Assembly (NCBI GenBank): GCA_016235865.1
Contig: JACRIK010000001.1
Location: forward strand, 62,001-126,000
Direction of reading: 5' to 3'
Source: Planctomycetota bacterium
GTDB taxonomy: Bacteria; Planctomycetota; MHYJ01; JACQXL01
Length of the DNA stretch: 64,000 bases
Of this stretch, positions 43,253-51,899 are shown one piece after another (the stretch's first letter is position 1; every line of letters begins with the position of its first letter). The position numbers and the translations under genes were made by a program. The notes under the pieces are model-generated. The model searched no databases. It had not been told where the DNA came from and was given only the letters and a program-made list of their open reading frames with translations.

Positions 43253-44380
43253 TTATTTAACCTCAAACTCTCCATAAGCAACCGGATCAGCATCGTGGGT
43301 TTTCAGATAAATGGTGACCAGATATTTGCCCTGGTCCCATTTACCCGGCGGCTTCAGATAGATGTAGTTCCGGGGCGCATCCGGCGTCAACGGCAGGGCA
43401 TTCCAGTAGACAATCTTCATTGTATATGTATTGGACCACTTTATAATAGCCTTGTCTAATTTCGCCAGCGGGCCCCTATTTTCAAAGCAGGCAAATATCA
43501 CTTTGGCATCGGCAGTAAACATGTTGGTCGGCGAAATCGGGCTGTTATCGGACTGATTAACCTGGATGGAGAATGACAGCATATTCTCGCCTTTTGGCTT
43601 GAAGTCATAAGCGGCTTTCCTGAGTATATTGACCACATCGGCTGGCTTACGGTCTCTATAGGTTTCTTCGGTAACAGCCAATCCAAAATACTCCTCTATC
43701 TTTTGTTTTAGATACTCCTGTGGCATCACGTTCAGAACGGTTTCTATCACGCTGTCCGGGATAACGCGGATAATGTCCAATATTTCGTTAGGCGAGGTTT
43801 CATTGAGAACCTTGTCCATTTCTTTAGGTGATGTGATGTCCACGCCTTCTATTTTAAATGGGCCGGATTCCTTTTCTCCTGGTTTATATACCTTGACCAG
43901 AGACGCTTCCGGAGTCGCGGTGACGGGTTTTTCCGGCTTCGGCATTAATTTAAGTGTGTGTTCCCGTGCGACAGAACCGTTATCGTAATACTGGCGGATA
44001 ATTGTTTCCTTTTCTGTGATGTTGACTACAGTCCAGCGGCCGTAATTTTGGGAGTGCAGGAAATTACCTTCCTGACACATTTGTTCCTGATTTGTCAGGA
44101 TATTCGTGATAAAGGCTGATTTGAACTGAGGGAGAATAACCGCATTGGTCATCTGGAATTCCAGGTTCATCGGTTCCTCTTTACCAACCAAAGCTGTGGC
44201 AGTAGCGGTAGCCGGTTCAATCGGCTTTGGTGCAGCACTTTGTTCGTGAGGTTGTAGCTGTCCCGGTTGCGATGAGGTTTGCTTGCCCTGGAATTGCGGG
44301 TAGTATTGATAGGAAGTAAAGACAGCAATGACTCCGAGTAGAATAATTGCAACTGCGCTGATAACAATAATTTTCTTCAT
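43253..44380 (-). CDS. Membrane-anchored protein of unknown function
   Basis: 375 residues. N-terminal anchor (IIVISAVAIILLGVIAVFTSY), a Gln/Pro/Ala linker to about residue 65, then a mixed domain ending in a beta-rich segment (KWDQGKYLVTIYLKTHDADPVAYGEFEV) that looks like an Ig-like fold. A middle segment has NEILDIIRVIPDSVIETVLNVM. No family recognised. AGGAG is seven bases from ATG. It is probably co-transcribed with the HAD hydrolase. Confidence 0.6.
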   Translation of the reverse strand: MKKIIVISAVAIILLGVIAVFTSYQYYPQFQGKQTSSQPGQLQPHEQSAAPKPIEPATATATALVGKEEPMNLEFQMTNAVILPQFKSAFITNILTNQEQMCQEGNFLHSQNYGRWTVVNITEKETIIRQYYDNGSVAREHTLKLMPKPEKPVTATPEASLVKVYKPGEKESGPFKIEGVDITSPKEMDKVLNETSPNEILDIIRVIPDSVIETVLNVMPQEYLKQKIEEYFGLAVTEETYRDRKPADVVNILRKAAYDFKPKGENMLSFSIQVNQSDNSPISPTNMFTADAKVIFACFENRGPLAKLDKAIIKWSNTYTMKIVYWNALPLTPDAPRNYIYLKPPGKWDQGKYLVTIYLKTHDADPVAYGEFEVK

Positions 44381-44461
44381 ATATTTCTCCTGTCAATCAG
44401 TTTTTACCCGCGAAAGATAAAAAGGTTGTATGTATATTTATAAGAAATTATACTTATGTTA

Positions 44462-44587
44462 ACCCCGTTAGAAATAGGTCGTCCCGTCGAATCGGGATGA
44501 CCGTGTTATTAAAATCATCCTCCGCACGTAAACCATTATTAAAATGAATCCATCGATAAATATTAAATCAAATACTTCTAACGGGGT
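44462..44587. repeat. Inverted-repeat element ACCCCGTTAGAA...TTCTAACGGGGT
   Basis: Perfect 12-bp ends (44462-44473 and 44576-44587) enclose about 102 bases, including an inner stem GGTCGTCCCG/CGGGATGACC at 44477-44502. The design is like the CCCCGCACATAA elements at 9.5 and 21.1 kb, with a different tip. No transposase gene is inside, so it is non-autonomous or a structural repeat. Confidence 0.6.
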
Positions 44588-44598
44588 CAAGGAATTTA

Positions 44599-45390
44599 TT
44601 AGCTCTGGCTTTCCGGGTTGGCAGGGGTGCGCTTACGCAGCAGTTCCCAGAGAGTAATGATAATAGCTACGACAAAGAAGAGCACGATAGGGGCGTAGTA
44701 ATAATCGCCGGTTTTGGACCAGTTGACCAGCTTGGTCAGCCGTCCGATAGCCAGCGATTCACGGGCCATTACGGTGTAGCCGAAGGCCGCGCCGAAAGCA
44801 ATCATCATGTAATATATACCGGTCCGGGCGACACCCTTGATAACCCCTTTGTGCTCTACCGAGAAGAAGAAATAAATCAGGACGGCTAAGACGCCGATGA
44901 GGATTATTATTGTGTTGGCAGTCTGGAGTAAAGTAATATCCTTTCCCCAGAGCGGTTGAAGCGTCGGGATTATCTGTTTGAATATCGTGGCCGATATGGC
45001 ATTGGGTATAATCATTCCAGAGCCGGCGCCGATAATAAATGCAAAGGAATAGCGGGACAGCCAGCCAATCTTAGATGAAAATCGCGTCAGCATAAAGACG
45101 CCCAAGACCAGCGGAATAATCAGCCAGAAGGTTTCGTATGGCTCCAACTGCGTATCCAGTTTGTAATTGAGTGTGTGCAGCGTTACCCGTTTTAACGGCA
45201 GGATTAAGTCGGGCCAGACCACGACGTACCAGGCGTAGCATAATCCGTATCCGGCGCTTAATCCAACATAGATGTATTCGCCCAATTTAAATAGGGGGTT
45301 GTCTTTGTAAAGGAAACTGTACATCATCAGGGTGAACCCGACAGCCAGCCAGACCTCAATGACCTGCAATGTGAAGATTGTTTCTATCAT
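44599..45390 (-). CDS. Module subunit D (copy 1): multi-pass membrane protein
   Basis: 263 residues with six or seven hydrophobic helices. Shared with copy 2 (48.2 kb): YSFLYKDNPLFKLGEYIYVG near the N-terminus, IYFFFSVEHKG and AFGYTVMARESLAIGRL near the C-terminus. Copy 1 has an extra C-terminal helix and polar tail. Function unknown. It is the last gene of an eight-gene run and overlaps subunit C by ATGA, consistent with a stoichiometric membrane complex. Confidence 0.75.
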   Translation of the reverse strand: MIETIFTLQVIEVWLAVGFTLMMYSFLYKDNPLFKLGEYIYVGLSAGYGLCYAWYVVVWPDLILPLKRVTLHTLNYKLDTQLEPYETFWLIIPLVLGVFMLTRFSSKIGWLSRYSFAFIIGAGSGMIIPNAISATIFKQIIPTLQPLWGKDITLLQTANTIIILIGVLAVLIYFFFSVEHKGVIKGVARTGIYYMMIAFGAAFGYTVMARESLAIGRLTKLVNWSKTGDYYYAPIVLFFVVAIIITLWELLRKRTPANPESQS

Positions 45391-46217
45391 ACTTTTGGTT
45401 TTCTGCGCGACAGGAAATAAGCTGCATTTCCGATAATTATCAATAGAATAATTAAAGAATGAACTACGGTCTGAGGTTTCATGCTTTCCGTGGCTGTTCC
45501 TCTATGCTGGATTAATGCCTCGTATTGTGAGGCGGCCCCTAATCCGCCCACCAATCCCAGGAGTTGCCCTGATTGCAGGTAGGGATAATAATCTGTGGCC
45601 ATGACGCCGGTGCATCCGGCGCCTAAAGGCATCTTACCTTTTTCCTTGCCGAAGATAATCCACGTATCAACCGCATTGCCGGCTGAAATGCACATCGCAT
45701 ATTTTATATCCCTGAGTGATTTGACCCCTTTAAGAACCGGTAAATCTTTAGTCTTGTTGCCTTTGTGGTCTTCCGGGTAAGTGAAAGAAATATCCTGGCT
45801 TATATTTAATATAACAGAACTTACGCCTGGCTTATAGGGCATTATGGCAAAATCAATCCCTTCCTGTTTGTTAAATTCTTTGGAGGTCTTAATGAAGATG
45901 TCGCTCATAGTGCCGTAGGCGGACGGGCCCCAGATAGTCATCCCGACAACCCTCAGATTTTGTCTGAATCCGTGGCGCAATACTGCGGTAGCTATCGGTC
46001 TTAATTCTTCATCGGATGAAGGGTCAAAATCAAGCGAGAGGATTATGGGCGAGCCGGCCGGTAGTTTCTCTATATGGTCATAGATGCTTTTTACCACCTT
46101 TGACGAGGTGTCGGGAAGTTTTATATTTTCCTTTATAATAACAGGAATAATAATGGCTAAGGCAACCAGGATGAAAATTAGCCAGCGCGTCATATTGAAA
46201 TTCATTTCTTTAGTCAT
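45387..46217 (-). CDS. Module subunit C (copy 1): bitopic protein with alpha/beta domain
   Basis: 276 residues: an N-terminal helix, a soluble domain of about 200 residues and a C-terminal helix (VVHSLIILLIIIGNAAYFL). Motifs shared with copy 2: SIYDHIEKLPAGS, RHGFRQNLRVV, a QDI/KG/LPV segment and YYPYLQSGQLLGLVGGLG. The soluble part looks like an alternating alpha/beta fold, but I cannot assign a family or active site. It is packed between subunits B (2-base gap) and D (ATGA overlap). Confidence 0.72.
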   Translation of the reverse strand: MTKEMNFNMTRWLIFILVALAIIIPVIIKENIKLPDTSSKVVKSIYDHIEKLPAGSPIILSLDFDPSSDEELRPIATAVLRHGFRQNLRVVGMTIWGPSAYGTMSDIFIKTSKEFNKQEGIDFAIMPYKPGVSSVILNISQDISFTYPEDHKGNKTKDLPVLKGVKSLRDIKYAMCISAGNAVDTWIIFGKEKGKMPLGAGCTGVMATDYYPYLQSGQLLGLVGGLGAASQYEALIQHRGTATESMKPQTVVHSLIILLIIIGNAAYFLSRRKPKV

Positions 46218-46219
46218 AA

Positions 46220-46915
46220 TTAATCCTTGCCGCCGCCTAAGTAAGACCGTTCAATGCCGAAGATAATCCTTAATGAAAAAGCTATGGAGCCCATAGCAAT
46301 ACCGAAAAGAAGCGCCCGTTTTGCCGCAGTAGTCGGCACAGTAAAGAGCCAGACCATAATATCCGGAATACCCTGCCAGAGCATTTGGCCTAAAGGCGTT
46401 TGACCTAACATAATAATCACGGCGGCCACCAATAGCAGAGTGGCCTCTATGCTGCGCGCCCTGAAAGTCCTGAAAGCGGCTGAGGCGATAAAGAATCCGA
46501 TAATTGAAAACATCGTGGCTGAAAGCGGCGTGATACCGTGTTTGAAAACCCAGTCCAGAAGCCCACCTTCTCCTATTCCGCTGATTAAATACCATTTCGG
46601 CGCTTCTGATGGCGCTGTCCCAGGGCTGAACCAGCCAATCACCGACGGTAAAAATCCGGACGCGACGCTGATTATAAATGCTGTAAACATTATTACGCTA
46701 AACCCCCAGCCTGGAACCCCGCGACGAATCTGCACAGAATGGAAATGCAGTAAACTCCAGATACCTAAAAGCAACGAAATACCCCCGATAATCATTATCC
46801 ATTTGTTAACCCAGAGAAGGAAGTATTGCGACCATTGATGGGGGACAAAATACTGGACAATAAAGAGCATCCCCATTATAAATGCGATAGCTAACGGCAA
46901 CTGTCGTCTGAGCAT
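46220..46915 (-). CDS. Module subunit B (copy 1): multi-pass membrane protein
   Basis: 231 residues with about six helices. The conserved core with copy 2 is ATMFSIIGFFIASAAFRTFR, then ATLLLVAAVIIMLG and the C-terminal RIIFGIERSYLGG. The Arg-rich FRTFRARS loop is identical in character in both copies. Unknown function. It starts two bases after subunit A, so the order A-B-C-D is tightly coupled. Confidence 0.75.
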   Translation of the reverse strand: MLRRQLPLAIAFIMGMLFIVQYFVPHQWSQYFLLWVNKWIMIIGGISLLLGIWSLLHFHSVQIRRGVPGWGFSVIMFTAFIISVASGFLPSVIGWFSPGTAPSEAPKWYLISGIGEGGLLDWVFKHGITPLSATMFSIIGFFIASAAFRTFRARSIEATLLLVAAVIIMLGQTPLGQMLWQGIPDIMVWLFTVPTTAAKRALLFGIAMGSIAFSLRIIFGIERSYLGGGKD

Positions 46916-46917
46916 AG

Positions 46918-48114
46918 TTAAAACGTTCTAAACAGATTAGTTAAAAAAGCAATTCCGGAAGTGCTTAAGCCGGAGCCGACGAGTAATATCAAGATAATGA
47001 GGCCCTTGCTTACATCCTGTCCTTTCAGCGATCCTAATTGGAGCGGTTCTCTTGACAAATAGGCGGAAGAAGCATATAGCTCCTCGCCCATTAAGGTATA
47101 ATCGCAGGTGGTGATAAAGAAAGGTAATTGTGTAATAGAATCGGTCCCGGCAATCTGCATAGCTCCGGTAGCAGCTCCGGTTTCAGCCAGAAGTAATGCC
47201 TCGGCATAGTAATACCCCATATAAATATTAGCCGCCGGTTTATGTCGCATCATCATTCCTTCTACCGCCGCCGCATAGGCGAACTGGTCATTGGTAACAA
47301 AGAAGATATTATCTTGCTTAAAGGCATCAGGTCGGCCGGCTTCTACATACGCTTCTTTTACTACTTCCTGGCAGACCGACATTACGATGGGGTCATAGCA
47401 GGGGACCATTATCTGCGAATCGTAGTTAGCCACCTTACGGGCAACTTTACCTAAAATGCTGGTCGAGGCAATTGTGGAAAGCGAGTCCATGCCGTGCAGT
47501 CCGTTCAGATAGAGAATCGGCTTGCCCATTTCAGTTGCCCGTCCGATGGTTTCTTCTATAGCATCCAAACCCGGGATGCGCCTGATAAAAAGATTGGGGT
47601 TATTACGGGCCGCCCTGATAAAGAACATTATAAGGCCCGAGAAGAATATGACGCAAATCAGTATGTTGACCTTTGACGTATCAAACCAGTTGCCTTTGGG
47701 AGTAGCCGAAACAACCGCTGGGAACTCTATGGTATTAGAATTGTCTGTTATTGTCAGATTGAAATATGTAGTAGTCGTGGCTGGAACTTCATAGAAATGC
47801 CACAGTTTATTGTTTTCGCTTAAACCAAAGTATTGCGGAAAATCCGATTTGTATGAGGTGGTGGAAAGAATTGGGTCCGACTGTGTCCAGGGACCATCCG
47901 GTGATGGGCTGGTGGAAATGATATATTTTACGCCTTCGCGGTCATTTTCTGATACCTTCCAGGTCAAGCCAATACTACCGCTTGCATCATTAGGCGTATC
48001 AAAGGCGGTAAATTCTTCTGGCGGGGTTAAGGATTGTCTGTCCTGAGCTAAAACCGGTAAAGAACAAACAATTACTAAAACCGTTAACCCTGCAATTAAC
48101 AACTTTGGGTTCAT
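46918..48114 (-). CDS. Module subunit A (copy 1): FN3 plus conserved membrane-linked domain
   Basis: From ATG 48114 about 398 residues: signal peptide ending LPVLAQD, an FN3-like domain (about 25-140), a membrane helix, then a conserved domain of about 200 residues and a terminal helix. Landmarks: GRATEMGKPILYLNGL, VPCYDPIVM, GRPDAF, DNIFFVT, AETGAATGAMQIAGTD, CDYTLMGEELYA, SREPLQLGSLKGQD. I think this resembles the family catalogued as DUF6754, unverified. Its own promoter lies 11-39 bases upstream. Confidence 0.78.
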   Translation of the reverse strand: MNPKLLIAGLTVLVIVCSLPVLAQDRQSLTPPEEFTAFDTPNDASGSIGLTWKVSENDREGVKYIISTSPSPDGPWTQSDPILSTTSYKSDFPQYFGLSENNKLWHFYEVPATTTTYFNLTITDNSNTIEFPAVVSATPKGNWFDTSKVNILICVIFFSGLIMFFIRAARNNPNLFIRRIPGLDAIEETIGRATEMGKPILYLNGLHGMDSLSTIASTSILGKVARKVANYDSQIMVPCYDPIVMSVCQEVVKEAYVEAGRPDAFKQDNIFFVTNDQFAYAAAVEGMMMRHKPAANIYMGYYYAEALLLAETGAATGAMQIAGTDSITQLPFFITTCDYTLMGEELYASSAYLSREPLQLGSLKGQDVSKGLIILILLVGSGLSTSGIAFLTNLFRTF

Positions 48115-48124
48115 AATGCCGGAT

Positions 48125-48153
48125 TTTATAACAGACATAGTGAATGTGGTCAA
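48125..48153 (-). promoter_or_regulatory. Internal promoter before module copy 1
   Basis: Minus-strand TTGACC (48153-48148), 17-base spacer, TATAAA (48130-48125), then ten bases to ATG 48114. It lies between copy 2 and copy 1 of the module, so copy 1 can be expressed separately. It also shows that the longer in-frame start at 48153 is unlikely. Confidence 0.6.
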
Positions 48154-48165
48154 GGAAATATCTTA

Positions 48166-48768
48166 TTACTTTATTAGTGGTATCCAGTCCTGAAAAAGGA
48201 ATTCCAGTCGCCCGATTAGTAGCGAGATACGGGCCATAACTGTGTAGCCAAACGAGGCCCCGAAACCGACCATTATAAACAAAATGCCTATTTTGCTAAC
48301 CGAACTAACAATCCCCTTATGTTCACTCGAGAAGAAGAAATAAATCATAACGCAAAGCACACCGACTACAATAAGGATGCTGTTAATATCGGTCATCGGC
48401 AACATAGTACCTTGTAGTTGTTTTAGCATACTGGCCTGGATTATTAATGGTAGGTTAATGCCAGTGGAAATCCCCAGAACAAAAGCAATAGTGATCCGGC
48501 TGAGCCAGTCATATTTCTGAAAGAATCTGGAAAACATCAGGCATCCAATAAGCGCCGGAAAAATTAACACCCAATCGCCTTCATGAAAAATGGGGTTTAT
48601 TAATCTTGGCAATACTATCTGGTAATAACTTATTACTATAGAGTAACCTACCGAAACTCCAACGAAAAGATGTTCGGCTGCCTTGTAAAGAGGATTGTCT
48701 TTATATAAGAATGAATATATGGCTAAGGTCAAAAGAGCCGCTATCCAAACATAGATATCTGATGACAT
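48166..48768 (-). CDS. Module subunit D (copy 2): multi-pass membrane protein
   Basis: 200 residues with about six helices, paralogue of the 44.6-kb protein. Shared motifs are YSFLYKDNPLYKAAEHLFVG, IYFFFSSEHKGIVS and ASFGYTVMARISLLIGRLEF; the protein ends shortly after the last of these, without the extra helix of copy 1. Seven bases separate it from subunit C. Confidence 0.75.
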   Translation of the reverse strand: MSSDIYVWIAALLTLAIYSFLYKDNPLYKAAEHLFVGVSVGYSIVISYYQIVLPRLINPIFHEGDWVLIFPALIGCLMFSRFFQKYDWLSRITIAFVLGISTGINLPLIIQASMLKQLQGTMLPMTDINSILIVVGVLCVMIYFFFSSEHKGIVSSVSKIGILFIMVGFGASFGYTVMARISLLIGRLEFLFQDWIPLIK

Positions 48769-48774
48769 ATTGTT

Positions 48775-49587
48775 TTACGCCTTTTTACTTCGCGTCATAA
48801 AGTAGGCAATATTACCTACAACTATTAAAACCAAAATTAATAAGTGGGCGATGGACTGAGAATCCATTCTGATACAACCCTTATCCGGTTTATTAATCAG
48901 GAGTTCGTATTCAGCCGCACTTCGCAACCCCCCCATCAGTCCGATAATCTGCTTGGTCTGGAGATACGGGTAGAGGTCGGCTGCGCCTACTGCAGTGACT
49001 CCGACTGCCAAATCGGCATTATACATCGTAACTGCCGTTCCGATATAGCCGGTTCCTGAAGCAGTATAATCAACAATAAGCCCAATATCTTTGTATGTCC
49101 GCACATTTTTCATCACCGGTAGTTCCTCTATTTTAGTTCCTTTATAATCAGCCGGGAATGTTTTGTGAATATCCTGTCCCATTCCCAGGGTGACCGGTCC
49201 CGCCTGGAATCCCAGGTTCACATAATCTGTTCCTTCTTGTTTATTATATTCTTTGGCTGCCTCCTGTAACGCCATTTCACCTATACCAACACCTGTAATA
49301 ACAAGTGAAACACAAACCACTTTGATATTATGCCTGAAGCAGTGCCTGATTACCGCCAGGGTCATCGGATATAGTTCAGGCATAGTAGATGGGCTATAGC
49401 TGATGGAAATAAGGACAGTTGAACCTTCAGGTAACTTTTCTATATGGTCATAAATGGCTTTAACCGGTGGCTGGATACCTTTTATAGGCAGTCCTATCTT
49501 AAATATCAACGGCAGGAGCACCGCCAGAAATACAAGGGCGAAGATAATACGTCTATCAAGTTTTGACAGCATTTTCCAGAATTCCAT
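48775..49587 (-). CDS. Module subunit C (copy 2): bitopic protein with alpha/beta domain
   Basis: 270 residues with the same plan as copy 1: N-terminal helix, soluble domain, C-terminal helix (HLLILVLIVVGNIAYFM). Conserved: AIYDHIEKLPEGST, IRHCFRHNIKVV, GQDIHKTFPADYKGTK and LYPYLQTKQIIGLMGGL. Side chains between these motifs differ strongly from copy 1, suggesting different ligands or partners rather than simple redundancy. Confidence 0.72.
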   Translation of the reverse strand: MEFWKMLSKLDRRIIFALVFLAVLLPLIFKIGLPIKGIQPPVKAIYDHIEKLPEGSTVLISISYSPSTMPELYPMTLAVIRHCFRHNIKVVCVSLVITGVGIGEMALQEAAKEYNKQEGTDYVNLGFQAGPVTLGMGQDIHKTFPADYKGTKIEELPVMKNVRTYKDIGLIVDYTASGTGYIGTAVTMYNADLAVGVTAVGAADLYPYLQTKQIIGLMGGLRSAAEYELLINKPDKGCIRMDSQSIAHLLILVLIVVGNIAYFMTRSKKA

Positions 49588-49593
49588 TAATTC

Positions 49594-50226
49594 TTACTCC
49601 TTGCTTCCTAAATAAGACCTTTCGATACCGAATATTATTTTCAATGATGTTGCCATCATACCCAGGCATACTCCCAGAAGGATTCCTCTTTTCTGCGCCA
49701 TATTAGGGACTACCATAATCCATTCTGTGAAGGAAGGCAATCCATCCCACACCAATGAACCAAAGGATACCCGGCCCAGCATTACAATAAATGCCGTAAC
49801 CAGGAGAATGGTCGCCACGGCAGTTCTGGCCCGGAATGCCCTGAAAGCGGCTGATGCCATATAAAACGCCAGGATTGAGAACATTGTTGAATCCAGCGGG
49901 ATAAATACTGATTCGTATGCCTTGGCAAGAGGGACTCCTTGAACACCCCAGCCAAAGCCGACTATACACATAAATGCAATTCCGGCAAAGGTTATGACGC
50001 TGTAGCCCCAACCTTCTCTTTGGTGGGATATCTTAAAATAATGCAATCTGAATAAACTTGCTAATCCGATTAACAGGAAGAAAGATCCGATAATTGGTAG
50101 CCACCTTGTTGTCAATTCAGTAAAGAATGTTTGAGCCAACGGATTGGAGCGCGGTATGAAAAACCACATTATCATTGCCATACCACCCACGAACGTAAGA
50201 ATTAACGGTAATTTACGTTTATACAT
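49594..50226 (-). CDS. Module subunit B (copy 2): multi-pass membrane protein
   Basis: 210 residues, about six helices. Conserved with copy 1: STMFSILAFYMASAAFRAFR, ATILLVTAFIVMLGR and LKIIFGIERSYLGS. The loop between helices 3 and 4 is shorter than in copy 1. It begins three bases after the stop of subunit A. Confidence 0.75.
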   Translation of the reverse strand: MYKRKLPLILTFVGGMAMIMWFFIPRSNPLAQTFFTELTTRWLPIIGSFFLLIGLASLFRLHYFKISHQREGWGYSVITFAGIAFMCIVGFGWGVQGVPLAKAYESVFIPLDSTMFSILAFYMASAAFRAFRARTAVATILLVTAFIVMLGRVSFGSLVWDGLPSFTEWIMVVPNMAQKRGILLGVCLGMMATSLKIIFGIERSYLGSKE

Positions 50227-50229
50227 AAC

Positions 50230-51090
50230 CTATATCTTAAACAGATTAATAAACCAGCAGAATATATCAGTTTGCATTGTTGCATTCAGTGTTGCGCAGA
50301 CGACTCCGGCAATAATTATTAGCATCAGGATAAACTTACTATAATCTTGTCCCTTAAGCGAACCCAACAATAATGGTTCTCGTGATAGGTATGCGCTGGC
50401 CGCATACAATTCCTCACCTATTAGGGTGTAATCACAGGCAACGAAAAAGAAGGGGAGTTGTGCCACGGCATCGGTTCCGGCAATTTGTATTGCCCCGGTT
50501 GCCGCGCCGGTTTCAGCCAGCAGCAACGACTCTGCCCAGAACATACCCATATAAAAATTAGTGGCCGGTTTTTCTCGGACCATAATACCGGATACCGCAG
50601 CTACATATCCAAACTGACTATCCGTTACAAAAAATATATTGTCCGGCCTGAATGCGTCCGGTCTGCCTTTATTAATATATGCATTTTTAACTACTTCCTG
50701 TTGGATGGTCATTACTAATGGGTCGCGGCAGGGAACGATCAGTTTAGTATCATACTCCGCGGTCTTTTCGGCTACCTTACCAAGAATATTAATTGCCGCA
50801 ATTGTGGCAACATCATCCAGGGTGCTTAGACCAGGCACATAAAGAATCGGTTTACCCATCTCGGTTGCCCGGCCAACAGCTTCTTCCACTGCCTCAAGGC
50901 CGGAAATCTTTCTGACAAAGAATGACCTGCCTTTTCTGGCGTGATAGATGAAATATAGAATCATGGCGGAAAATATCACCAGGAAAATCAGGACATTGGT
51001 CTTTTGGACTTCATACCAGTCAGGGAAATTAAATGAGAGAGAAATGAAGCAGAATTGGTTCTGCATAGAACTTATCAGATTATAAATCAT
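50230..51090 (-). CDS. Module subunit A (copy 2): conserved membrane-linked domain without FN3
   Basis: 286 residues. A short N-terminus and membrane helix (VLIFLVIFSAMILYFIYHA) lead directly into the conserved domain, which looks about two-thirds identical to copy 1 over 165 residues: GRATEMGKPILYVPGL, VPCRDPLVM, GRPDAF, DNIFFVT, AETGAATGAIQIAGTD, CDYTLIGEELYA, LLGSLKGQD. The FN3 domain and signal peptide of copy 1 are absent. It is the first gene of the eight-gene run, 50 bases after korB. Confidence 0.77.
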   Translation of the reverse strand: MIYNLISSMQNQFCFISLSFNFPDWYEVQKTNVLIFLVIFSAMILYFIYHARKGRSFFVRKISGLEAVEEAVGRATEMGKPILYVPGLSTLDDVATIAAINILGKVAEKTAEYDTKLIVPCRDPLVMTIQQEVVKNAYINKGRPDAFRPDNIFFVTDSQFGYVAAVSGIMVREKPATNFYMGMFWAESLLLAETGAATGAIQIAGTDAVAQLPFFFVACDYTLIGEELYAASAYLSREPLLLGSLKGQDYSKFILMLIIIAGVVCATLNATMQTDIFCWFINLFKI

Positions 51091-51098
51091 TGTGGAGC

Positions 51099-51126
51099 AT
51101 TTTCTCTTTCTACTCTAAACTGTCAA
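51099..51126 (-). promoter_or_regulatory. Promoter, probably leaderless, of the eight-gene module
   Basis: Minus-strand TTGACA (51126-51121), 16-base spacer, GAAAAT (51104-51099), eight bases to ATG 51090. The -10 is weak, so read-through from the kor operon is also possible. Confidence 0.45.
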
Positions 51127-51140
51127 GTAATTAAGCACAA

Positions 51141-51899
51141 TTATTTAAACTCGCCTGTTAGTATTTTATCTTTTTCGCTGAAGGTGAAAAGTTCATCCGG
51201 CTGTTTGGCCCGGACCGAAATGTTCTTCAGGTCCAAAACCATATTTGCCGGTGATGTGCCGCAGACATTCTGGTTCCGGCGGCCATATTGGGTATAGCAA
51301 GGCGAAACCGTATCAATGAAAGAGAATCCTTTGTGAGTTAACGCCTTTTTAATATATTTTACCAGTTCCTTTACATGAAATACCGTGGAACGGGCGATAT
51401 AGGTGGCTCCCGCGCCCCAGACGAGTTTACACAGGTCAAACGGCGGTTCTGATGCGCCTTGCGGCGTGGTGGCCGTCTTTGCTCCGCAAGGCGTGGTCGG
51501 CGCCACCTGGCCGCCGGTCATTCCGTAGATGGAATTATTAGCGCAGATAACGGTTAATTCTATGTTGCGCCGGGCCGCATGAATCAGATGATTGCCGCCG
51601 ATAGCCGCCAGGTCGCCGTCTCCGCTGATAACCACGACCTTTAACGCCGGATTAAATAACTTAATACCGGTGGCATAAGCAATCGGGCGACCGTGCAAGG
51701 TATGCAGGGTATCAGCCGCAAAATGCGGGCTAGGAATCCAGGCCGCGCAGCCAATCCCGGAAACGAACACCATCTTATCTATATCCAAAGATAATTCATC
51801 TAGGGCCCTTAGGATGGCCTGCATTAGGATGCCGTGCCCGCATCCCTGGCAGAATGGTGTCGGAAATACCTCTGGCCTGATGTATTTATCTAATTTCAT
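51141..51899 (-). CDS. korB: 2-oxoacid:ferredoxin oxidoreductase beta subunit
   Basis: 252 residues, the thiamine-diphosphate binding subunit. TPFCQGCGHGILM opens the domain, GIGCAAW follows, and GDGDLAAIGGNHLIHAARRN is the TPP/Mg site. Size and motifs match 2-oxoglutarate-type enzymes, although branched-chain 2-oxoacids or pyruvate cannot be excluded. It overlaps the alpha gene by 14 bases. In the cell it would reduce ferredoxin while making the acyl-CoA. Confidence 0.92.
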   Translation of the reverse strand: MKLDKYIRPEVFPTPFCQGCGHGILMQAILRALDELSLDIDKMVFVSGIGCAAWIPSPHFAADTLHTLHGRPIAYATGIKLFNPALKVVVISGDGDLAAIGGNHLIHAARRNIELTVICANNSIYGMTGGQVAPTTPCGAKTATTPQGASEPPFDLCKLVWGAGATYIARSTVFHVKELVKYIKKALTHKGFSFIDTVSPCYTQYGRRNQNVCGTSPANMVLDLKNISVRAKQPDELFTFSEKDKILTGEFK

